Source of the DNA: Candidatus Omnitrophota bacterium
GTDB taxonomy: Bacteria; Omnitrophota; Gorgyraeia; Gygaellales; Profunditerraquicolaceae
Reading direction: 5' to 3'
Assembly (NCBI GenBank): GCA_026387315.1
Contig: JAPLLY010000007.1
Coordinates: forward strand, 1 to 64,000
DNA: 64,000 nt
Part shown: piece by piece, positions 57,179 to 64,000 of the stretch
How the letters are laid out: the number at the start of each line of letters is the position of its first letter
Numbering within the stretch: the stretch's first letter is position 1
Notes under the pieces: model-generated
What the model was told of the DNA's origin: nothing
The model's input: only the letters and a program-made list of their open reading frames with translations
Database searches by the model: none
Program-made: the position numbers and the translations under genes

Positions 57179-58753
57179 ATGTTGAACCTGGCAATCATCT
57201 ACCATATGCATCAGCCATATTACAAAAACCTTCTGACAGAACAGAGCGATCTTCCTTGGGTCAGGTTGCACGGTGTCAAAGATTATCTAGATATGGTGCA
57301 AATCTTAGAGCAGTTTCCCAAAATGAAGCTGACCTTTAATGTTGTGCCGTCCTTATTCGAACAAATCGAAGATTATAATAATACCGGGCTAAAGGATGAA
57401 TACCTGCGGCTATCCAGAAAACCCGCCGAGCAATTAACCAAAACCGATAAAGAATTTATCCTGCAGAATTTCTTCTCCATAAATAAGGACAAGGTCATTG
57501 CTTTTTCCCCGCGCTACTACCAGCTGTATTTTAAAAAACAATCCGGGCAGGAATTCAATCTCGGCGATTACCTTGACCTGCAGGTCTGCTTCAACCTTTT
57601 TTGGATTGATCCATCATTTAGAAAAAATATCCCGGAATTAAAGAAGGTAATGGATAAAGAAAGGTTTTTCTCGGAAAATGATAAGCAGATTGTTTTAAAC
57701 CAGCAGTTAGAAATCTTAAAAAGAATAATTCCGGCTTATAAAAACGCGCAGAACAACGGACAGGTTGAAATCAGCGTAACGCCTTATTATCATCCTATCT
57801 TGCCCTTACTTTATGATACTAATATCGCCAAAGAGGCAAATAAGAAAACTGTCCTGCCTCAGGAAGTGTTTAATTACCCCCTGGATGCCAAATATCAAAT
57901 TGATAGCGCGATAGAATTCTATAAACAAAGATTTGATACCGCGCCGCTGGGCATGTGGCCCTCTGAAGAGGGAGTAAGCGAGCATATCTTGCCTTATATT
58001 ATTGAATCCGGAATAAAATGGATGGTTACTGATGAAGTAATTTTATTTAAATCTTTGAAATTAAAAAAACGCGATACCAAACTGCTTTACCAGCCTCACT
58101 TACTTAAAAGGAAGGAAGGAGAGCTGAATATTGTTTTTCGCGACCGTAATCTTTCAGACTTAATCGGCTTTGTCTATCATCAGATGAAAGAGGTTGATGC
58201 GGTAAATAATTTTATGAAGCATTTAGAAAATATCAATAAAGCCTTTTCCGCCAAAGGCGGATCCGCCTCCGGCGAAAAGGGCAAAGACATTTTAGTCACT
58301 ATTGCCTTAGACGGAGAAAATGCCTGGGAGTTTTACCGTAATGACGGAGTAGATTTCCTGGAATTGTTTTATCAGCGCATAAGCCAGGCAGATTTTATAA
58401 AGACTACTACAGTCAGTGAATATTTAAAACTTAATCCGGCCAAAAGAATAATCAAACGCCTAAGCGCAGGCTCCTGGATTTACGGAGAATTCGGAAAATG
58501 GATTGGTAATCCCCATAAAGTAAAAGCCTGGGAATGGCTGGCGCAGGCGCGCAAAGCAATCCAAGAAACTAAAAACCCCAGTGACCTGGCCTGGAAACAA
58601 ATGTACATTTTAGAGGGAAGTGATTGGTTCTGGTGGGCAGGAGAAGATCCGGATGGATCATTTGACCGGCTGTTCAGGCTGCATTTAACTAACTTTTATC
58701 AGCTAATTAAACAAGAACCTCCGGCATATCTTGCCAGCCCCTTAACCTCTTAG
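57179..58753 (+). CDS. Glycoside hydrolase family 57 (amylase/glucanotransferase-like)
   Basis: AIIYHMHQPYYKN; LGMWPSEEGVSEHILPYIIESGIKWMVTDE; VTIALDGENAWEFY; WFWWAGED. Confidence 0.9.
   Translation: MLNLAIIYHMHQPYYKNLLTEQSDLPWVRLHGVKDYLDMVQILEQFPKMKLTFNVVPSLFEQIEDYNNTGLKDEYLRLSRKPAEQLTKTDKEFILQNFFSINKDKVIAFSPRYYQLYFKKQSGQEFNLGDYLDLQVCFNLFWIDPSFRKNIPELKKVMDKERFFSENDKQIVLNQQLEILKRIIPAYKNAQNNGQVEISVTPYYHPILPLLYDTNIAKEANKKTVLPQEVFNYPLDAKYQIDSAIEFYKQRFDTAPLGMWPSEEGVSEHILPYIIESGIKWMVTDEVILFKSLKLKKRDTKLLYQPHLLKRKEGELNIVFRDRNLSDLIGFVYHQMKEVDAVNNFMKHLENINKAFSAKGGSASGEKGKDILVTIALDGENAWEFYRNDGVDFLELFYQRISQADFIKTTTVSEYLKLNPAKRIIKRLSAGSWIYGEFGKWIGNPHKVKAWEWLAQARKAIQETKNPSDLAWKQMYILEGSDWFWWAGEDPDGSFDRLFRLHLTNFYQLIKQEPPAYLASPLTS
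58242..58280. repeat. In-CDS near-perfect palindrome CCTTTTCCGCCAAAGGCGGATCCGCCTCCGGCGAAAAGG
   Basis: Self-complementary about GGATCC; encodes FSAKGGSASGEKG. Confidence 0.85.
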
Positions 58754-58765
58754 CATTAACTTCAC

Positions 58766-58841
58766 GTCATTGCGAGGAGGCGAAGCCGACGAAGCAATCT
58801 TTAAATCGCGATTGCTTCGCCACTGCGTGGCTCGCAATGAC
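58766..58841. repeat. Full inverted copy of GTCATTGCGAGG...GAAGCAATCT / GATTGCTTCG...CTCGCAATGAC
   Basis: Arms read directly. Confidence 0.85.
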
Positions 58842-58858
58842 TGCTAGACCATAACTCC

Positions 58859-58887
58859 TTGACATAGTTAGGGTTTTATGTTATAAA
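58859..58887 (+). promoter_or_regulatory. Sigma-70-like promoter TTGACA-N17-TATAAA immediately upstream of the 58897 ATG
   Basis: -35 at 58859-58864; -10 at 58882-58887. Confidence 0.7.
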
Positions 58888-58896
58888 ATACAATCA

Positions 58897-59469
58897 ATGA
58901 ATAAAAAAGAAATTTATGAGCATTTGGCTAATATTTATCTGGATGCCTCTTCGAAGTCTTCAAAGAAAAGACACAAATTTGGTTCTTATTCTAAAACGGT
59001 TCAGGGGGTAATCCTTGTCGGATTGGTGATGGTTTTGGGATTAGGCAGTTTTACTACTTATTCCCATATCCAAAACCGTAACCAACCGGGCCAGATTGCT
59101 TTATTCTTGCATCAAGATACGGCAAAAATTAATTTTAATTTTGACCCGGCTAAAAAAGAATCCTTTTCGCTGAATCTTAAACAGTTAAACTTATCCAAAT
59201 ATAAATTCTTGGCTTTTAGCATAAGAAAAACTAACTCTCAAGACATAATTTCATTAAGAGTAGAGTTTACTAACCGCTTTAACGAAAGATCTGAAATTTA
59301 CATCAAAGATATCTTTGATAAATGGACCGACCAAAAAATAGATTTTAATAGTTTCGCTAAAATGAATGACTGGGCCCAAATGAAAGAATTGGCTTTTATC
59401 ATTGAAGAGTGGAATGTCAGAGAGAAATCAGGAATTGTCTATCTGGATAACATTAGGATTTTAAAATAG
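58897..59469 (+). CDS. Single-TM protein with a CBM11/galactose-binding-like beta-sandwich domain
   Basis: TM VQGVILVGLVMVLGLGSF; SIRKTNSQDIISLRVEFTNRFNERSEIYIKDIFDKWTDQKIDFNSFAKMNDWAQMKELAFIIEEWNVREKSGIVYLDNIRIL. Confidence 0.65.
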   Translation: MNKKEIYEHLANIYLDASSKSSKKRHKFGSYSKTVQGVILVGLVMVLGLGSFTTYSHIQNRNQPGQIALFLHQDTAKINFNFDPAKKESFSLNLKQLNLSKYKFLAFSIRKTNSQDIISLRVEFTNRFNERSEIYIKDIFDKWTDQKIDFNSFAKMNDWAQMKELAFIIEEWNVREKSGIVYLDNIRILK

Positions 59470-59482
59470 GAGGAGAGGCTAA

Positions 59483-60577
59483 ATGCGCATTATAACCATC
59501 TCGAATCAAAAGGGAGGCTGCGGCAAAACAACCACATCCATTAATTTAGCCGCGGCACTGGCAAGCAATTCCCGCAAGGTTCTACTTATTGACCTTGACC
59601 CGCAGGCGCATGCCACCAGCGGCCTGGACATAAAAGCGGATTTAAGCATTTATAATGTCCTTTCTAAAATTACCAATAAAAAAAGCAAACTCGAAGAAAT
59701 TATCCAGAATTTAGGAGAGAATTTTGATATCGCGCCTTCCAGCATAGTTTTAAGCACGCTGGAACAGGAGTTAAGCGGTGAAATCGGAAGAGAATCCCGC
59801 CTCTGCGATATCCTGAAAAATTTTAAAAACAACTACGACTATATTTTAATTGACTGCCCGCCAAACTTAGGAATCCTTACCATTAACGCCATCCGGGCGG
59901 CTAATGAAATAATTATCCCCGTGGAAGCCAGCAGATTTTCTTTAGAAGGCGTAAGCCAGCTCACCAGTATTATTAATTTGATAGCGGAAAGATTAAATCA
60001 CCGCGTGGATTTCCGGGTTTTGGTTGCCAACTTTGATTCCCGCCTCGCGCATTCATTTACTATGCTTGAAAAGATCAAAAACGATTATAGAAATAAAATG
60101 TTTTCTAATATCATCCATGTAAATGTTAAATTAAAAGAGGCGCAGAACGCGGGATTAAACATCCTGGCTTATGATAAATACTGCCGTGGAGCAAAAGATT
60201 ATTTCTCACTTTCCCGGGAAATTATCACTCAGGAGAATAACCCAGAACCCAGCCAGGCAGTAGAAAAAACTTTCCAGAAACGCATGAATGAAATTCTTAA
60301 AAAAGAGCTGCCCAGGTTAAATGAAGTCGTGCTTAGCATTAATGCCCCGGATGCCAAAGAAGTTTATCTAGCCGGAGAATTCAACAACTGGAAACTCGAT
60401 GAAAACAGCCGCATGGAACAAACTAACGGCTGCTGGACTAAGCGCTTAAACTTAAACAGCGGCAAATACCGTTACCGTTTTGTGATTGATGGAAACTGGT
60501 CTGAAGATCCAGTTAATCCGTTAACGCAATTAAATACTTACGGAACCTTAGATTCTCTACTTGAGGTTAAGATTTAG
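59483..60577 (+). CDS. ParA/Soj-type ATPase with C-terminal CBM48/AMPK-type glycogen-binding domain
   Basis: ISNQKGGCGKTTTSINLAAALA; LIDLDPQAHATSGL; C-terminal VVLSINAPDAKEVYLAGEFNNWKLDENSRMEQTNGCWTKRLNLNSGKYRYRFVIDGNWSEDPVNPLTQLNTYGTLDSLLEV. Confidence 0.9.
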   Translation: MRIITISNQKGGCGKTTTSINLAAALASNSRKVLLIDLDPQAHATSGLDIKADLSIYNVLSKITNKKSKLEEIIQNLGENFDIAPSSIVLSTLEQELSGEIGRESRLCDILKNFKNNYDYILIDCPPNLGILTINAIRAANEIIIPVEASRFSLEGVSQLTSIINLIAERLNHRVDFRVLVANFDSRLAHSFTMLEKIKNDYRNKMFSNIIHVNVKLKEAQNAGLNILAYDKYCRGAKDYFSLSREIITQENNPEPSQAVEKTFQKRMNEILKKELPRLNEVVLSINAPDAKEVYLAGEFNNWKLDENSRMEQTNGCWTKRLNLNSGKYRYRFVIDGNWSEDPVNPLTQLNTYGTLDSLLEVKI

Positions 60578-60601
60578 GCTGAGGTTTAGGAACCTTTACA
60601 C

Positions 60602-60928
60602 ATGACTAATCCGCAGGAAGAACAACAAGTTCGCGAAGGAAAATTTTTTGCCGTAATTTCGTATGTTTCCTTCCTTTGTATAATTACTTTAATTTTAAAA
60701 AAAGATAACAAGTTTGCCCTTTACCATGCCAAACAAGGCTTGGTGCTGTTTGTAATGGAGGTGGCAGCATTCATACTCTCGATTATACCTTTCCTAGGCT
60801 GGCTGATCGGGATATTTGGATACGCCTTATTTCTGCTGGTTTCTTTATGGGGAATCATGCAGTCTATCCTGGGCATCTACAGCCGTATACCGATTGTAAC
60901 TGATATATCAGAGAAGGTCATCCTTTAA
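60602..60928 (+). CDS. DUF4870-like small membrane protein
   Basis: AVISYVSFLCIITLILKKDNKFALYHAKQGLVLFVMEVAAF. Confidence 0.75.
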   Translation: MTNPQEEQQVREGKFFAVISYVSFLCIITLILKKDNKFALYHAKQGLVLFVMEVAAFILSIIPFLGWLIGIFGYALFLLVSLWGIMQSILGIYSRIPIVTDISEKVIL

Positions 60929-60947
60929 AATAAAGAGGGAGGGTTAC

Positions 60948-61349
60948 ATGGCTTTAAAAAAGAAAATCAAAAAAGCAGCAAAGAAATCTACTAATAAGAT
61001 GTTTAAGAAAAAAATAAAGAAGGCAGTAAAGAAAACTGTAACGGTTAGTAAAAAGAAGCTGGTTTTAAAAAAGAAGCCCACTACCAAGAAAGCTGCTAAA
61101 AACGAAGGCAAACTTATCGGCTTAATCACGCATTATTTTCCCCATGTCCAAGCCGCGGTAATTAAATTAAAGGGCCCCTTAGCTAAGGGGGATACAGTAA
61201 AGATAAAGGGGCATACTACTGATATTACCCAAATTGCAGCCTCCATGCAAATTGACCGGGTAGATATCCAAACCGCCAAAAAAGGCGATGAAATCGGCTT
61301 GCAAGTCAGCTCCCGGGTAAGACAACAAGACAAAGTTTATAAGGTTTAA
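60948..61349 (+). CDS. Translation-factor domain II-like (EF-Tu_D2-like) protein with lysine-rich N-terminal tail
   Basis: KKKIKKAAKKSTNKMFKKKIKKAVKKTVTVSKKK then IGLITHYFPHVQAAVIKLKGPLAKGDTVKIKGHTTDITQIAASMQIDRVDIQTAKKGDEIGLQV. Confidence 0.82.
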   Translation: MALKKKIKKAAKKSTNKMFKKKIKKAVKKTVTVSKKKLVLKKKPTTKKAAKNEGKLIGLITHYFPHVQAAVIKLKGPLAKGDTVKIKGHTTDITQIAASMQIDRVDIQTAKKGDEIGLQVSSRVRQQDKVYKV

Positions 61350-61514
61350 CCTACTCAACCTATTCCCCAATTTGTTTATAAAATAAAACAAAACTCCGTT
61401 TTGACTATTTAAACCTAATAAATAAACTTAAACTGCTTATATTCTAATAGTCATATCTCATTGATATATAAATAATTACAACTTTAATTAATTATTATCA
61501 TTACTCTCGCCAAC

Positions 61515-61531
61515 TTGGCACGGAAACTGCT
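61515..61531 (+). promoter_or_regulatory. Sigma-54 (RpoN) -24/-12 promoter candidate
   Basis: TTGGCACGGAAACTGCT: GG-N10-GC, one mismatch to TGGCACG-N4-TTGC. Confidence 0.75.
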
Positions 61532-61557
61532 GTAATAGTAAGTATATGACAATCTCG

Positions 61558-61584
61558 GACATACCTGGACATACACAGACATAC
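61558..61584 (+). repeat. Three direct repeats GACATAC at exact 10-bp period
   Basis: GACATACctgGACATACacaGACATAC. Confidence 0.85.
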
Positions 61585-61602
61585 TAAGAAGAGGGGGATA
61601 AA

Positions 61603-61812
61603 TTGGGCAACGAAAAAATGACGATTACAGATGTGGCAGATCGAATTGGCGTCACTCCTAAGACCATTATGCGTTGGGAGAAATCCGGTAAGGTTAACAA
61701 GCCTAAACGCGATTGGAGGCTCTGGAGGGTTTACGATAAGAACGATTTCAAAAAACTTAAGGCTTTTAAAGAAACAGTTGTTTATCTAGAGGAGGATTCC
61801 AATGCAAGGTAA
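61603..61812 (+). CDS. MerR/excisionase-type HTH protein (TTG start, or ATG at 61618)
   Basis: MTITDVADRIGVTPKTIMRWEKSGKVNKPKRDWRLWRVYDKNDFKKLKAFKE. Confidence 0.82.
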   Translation: MGNEKMTITDVADRIGVTPKTIMRWEKSGKVNKPKRDWRLWRVYDKNDFKKLKAFKETVVYLEEDSNAR

Positions 61813-62620
61813 ATTTATACCCATTTTAACCATCAGTTTAGGGCTATTGATTAGCTCATTTTTATCATCTGCCACAGCGGAAGATAAGCCTCCGCAAACA
61901 CCCAAGCCTGCTGCCACCTTAGAAAAAATTCCGGCAGGCGGCTACGCCTTAGCTATACCTTCTAATATACCTGGATATGATGCTAAAACCACTCCTTCAG
62001 AATTTAACTCTGTAAAATACACCTTGGGGCCGGATGATGTCATTGATGTTACGGTTATGCGCCATCCGGAATTCAGCGGGTCATTCCCCGTTAACTCTGA
62101 AGGTAAAATTCAGTATAAATTCGTAGGAGACATTGATGTCAGCGGCCTAACCAAAAAACAGGTTGAAGATAAATTAGTCAAGGTCCTTTCCAGTTACTTG
62201 GTGGGCCCAGAGGTCAGCGTAACGATTACCGAATATAAAAGTAAATTTGTTTTTGTCTTAGGAGAAGTTAGTCAACCCGGAAAATTTTACATCAAATCCG
62301 AAATCATATCCGTAAGAGATGCCGTAGTTAACGCCGGACTGCCCACATACTCTGCGGCCATGCGTAAATGCAGCCTGATCACCCCGGATAAGAGCGGAAG
62401 AGTCAAAAACAGGCCCGTGAACATATATGCCATATTATACGTTGGTGATTTAAGGCGAAACATAGACATGCATCCCGGGGATGTCTTATATGTGCCATCA
62501 ACCATAATGGCCAAAGTTATCCGGATAATCAGCCCGGTGGCCACCACCGTAGGCCTAGCTTCATCGCCAGCGGAAAATACTTCAACCATCAAAACCAGCG
62601 CCAAGATGCTTGCGCTATAG
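61802..62620 (+). CDS. Polysaccharide export protein (Wza-like, Poly_export/SLBB)
   Basis: YTLGPDDVIDVTVMRHPEFSGSFPVNSEGKIQYKFVGDIDVSGLTKKQVEDKL; FVLGEVSQPGKFYI. Confidence 0.92.
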   Translation: MQGKFIPILTISLGLLISSFLSSATAEDKPPQTPKPAATLEKIPAGGYALAIPSNIPGYDAKTTPSEFNSVKYTLGPDDVIDVTVMRHPEFSGSFPVNSEGKIQYKFVGDIDVSGLTKKQVEDKLVKVLSSYLVGPEVSVTITEYKSKFVFVLGEVSQPGKFYIKSEIISVRDAVVNAGLPTYSAAMRKCSLITPDKSGRVKNRPVNIYAILYVGDLRRNIDMHPGDVLYVPSTIMAKVIRIISPVATTVGLASSPAENTSTIKTSAKMLAL

Positions 62621-62655
62621 AGATCGTAAAAGAGAAGGTTATAAGAAAGGAAGTT

Positions 62656-63966
62656 ATGGATAACCCTGAATCTTCAAACAAACAAAACCCGGTAGATTTT
62701 TTAAAATTATTCTTCAGGAGAAGATGGCTTTTTATCGGCCCGGCATTTATCGGGCTGGTTTTAGGTATTATTGCCTGTTTCTTAATGCCACGCTCTTACG
62801 AGGCTAGCTCGCTTATCTTAGTAGAAGAAGAAAAGATCATCAATCCCATGATCCAGGGATTAGCGGTTTCTACCTCAATGGTTGACCGGATGCAGACCAT
62901 TAAAGAGATGCTCTTGGGCTGGAACAGCTTAGTTGAGCTTACCAAAAAACTGGACCTGGCCAAAAATGTCCAAAGCCAAGTCCAGTTTGAACAACTAATC
63001 ATGGGCTTAAGAAAAAATATCAATATTCAGATGCGCGGTATGAATATTATAAAAATTGCTTATACCGGAGAAAATCCCGAAGAAACCCGCCTGATCACTC
63101 AAACCCTGGGAGATATACTGGTAGATGAAAACATACGCAAGCAAACCAAAGAAGCCGATGTAGCCATAAACTTCTTAACCGAACAGCTCCAAATATATAA
63201 GAAGAAAATTAAAGAAACCGAGATTGCCAACCTTGAAGATCAGCTTAAAACACTATTGATCGATTCCACTGAAGAACATCCTTTAGTTAAAGATTTGAGG
63301 CAACAAATCGCCAAAGCCAGAAAAGAAATGGATTCCGGAGAGTTCAAGGTCCCGCCTTTAGGAACAATTAGCAATAACCCTACTTATCAAGCCTTGAAAA
63401 AAGAGCTCAATAAATTAGAGAGTGGAGAGACTATTGCTAGCGCTCAGCCAACTGCAACCGGCTCAGGGGATAATCCCGAAGACACCAACACCACAATTTA
63501 TAAGCTAATGGTCATTGATAAGCTCGATTCAGCCTTGGCCAGAGACAAAAATGTAAATGAGACTATTTATAACCTGCTCCTGCAGAAATTAGAAACCGCT
63601 AAGATCACTCAGCGCCTTGAGGCTTCCAAATCCGGGACCCGTTACACGGTAATTGACCCAGCCAGGATGCCGCTAGTACCATCAAAACCCAATAAGCTGG
63701 TAGTCATTTTATTAGGCCTCTTACTAGGCGCGGCCAGCGGAACAGGCCTGGTTTTTGGTTCCGAATTCATGAATCAGTCTTTCCTGGATATAGAAGATGC
63801 TAAGACCACACTGGGGTTACCGGTATTAGGCGGTATCTCCCGCATCACCACCCAGGAAGAAATCGACAAAGAGAAATATAAAAAGCATAAATTTATCACC
63901 ATTACCTTAATAGCATCAGTAATACTGATTATTACGGCAATACTAATTTCATTCTTCAAGCGTTAG
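62656..63966 (+). CDS. Chain-length determinant / Wzz-type protein
   Basis: N- and C-terminal TMs; FFRRRWLFIGPAFIGLVLGIIACFLMPRSYEASSLILVEE; VIDPARMPLVPSKPNKLVVILLGLLLG. Confidence 0.9.
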   Translation: MDNPESSNKQNPVDFLKLFFRRRWLFIGPAFIGLVLGIIACFLMPRSYEASSLILVEEEKIINPMIQGLAVSTSMVDRMQTIKEMLLGWNSLVELTKKLDLAKNVQSQVQFEQLIMGLRKNINIQMRGMNIIKIAYTGENPEETRLITQTLGDILVDENIRKQTKEADVAINFLTEQLQIYKKKIKETEIANLEDQLKTLLIDSTEEHPLVKDLRQQIAKARKEMDSGEFKVPPLGTISNNPTYQALKKELNKLESGETIASAQPTATGSGDNPEDTNTTIYKLMVIDKLDSALARDKNVNETIYNLLLQKLETAKITQRLEASKSGTRYTVIDPARMPLVPSKPNKLVVILLGLLLGAASGTGLVFGSEFMNQSFLDIEDAKTTLGLPVLGGISRITTQEEIDKEKYKKHKFITITLIASVILIITAILISFFKR

Positions 63967-64000
63967 TTTTCGGGAACTGTCCCCGCAGGGGACTGTCCTC

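Noticed and set aside
63967-64000. Hairpin-like GGGAACTGTCCCCGCAGGGGACTGTCCTC at the window edge
   Set aside because: Likely another repeat element start but truncated by the window end, so not classified

Overview
The window carries dense, almost entirely plus-strand bacterial genes. Gene content and style suggest an uncultivated Omnitrophota-like lineage, but this is inference and no taxonomic marker was compared. Left part (1-29.6 kb): secreted Ig/lipase proteins, a CopG/RelE-type toxin-antitoxin pair next to a decayed ATPase, an orphan secretin operon, then housekeeping genes (HU, hisS, aspS, ybeY, recO, apbE, panB, glyQS, ppdK, sigma factor, apt, tRNA-Arg) and a porin. Centre (29.86-57.17 kb): one large collinear operon-like type II FAS/PKS lipid or polyene cluster. 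It has 3 Cys-containing ketosynthases, 2 ketosynthase-like proteins lacking the Cys, 3 ACPs, FabG, two hotdog dehydratases (one fused to a radical SAM/SPASM enzyme), 4 radical SAM proteins, 2 FAD oxidoreductases, 2 adenylate-forming enzymes, acyltransferases, and LolA/MMPL/lipoprotein export genes. It resembles a cross between aryl-polyene and proposed ladderane clusters. Right part (57.2-64 kb): a GH57 enzyme, a membrane-anchored probable carbohydrate-binding protein, an unusual ParA-CBM48/AMPK-type glycogen-binding fusion, and the start of an exopolysaccharide locus behind a strong sigma-54-like promoter. The window also holds several palindromic repeat families. The most notable is a ~48-bp two-hairpin element with compensatory stem changes. 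It is found as a nested insertion forming the HU leader, as a stop-codon/Shine-Dalgarno bridge between two cluster genes, upstream of a membrane protein, and antisense and in-frame inside a ketosynthase-like CDS.
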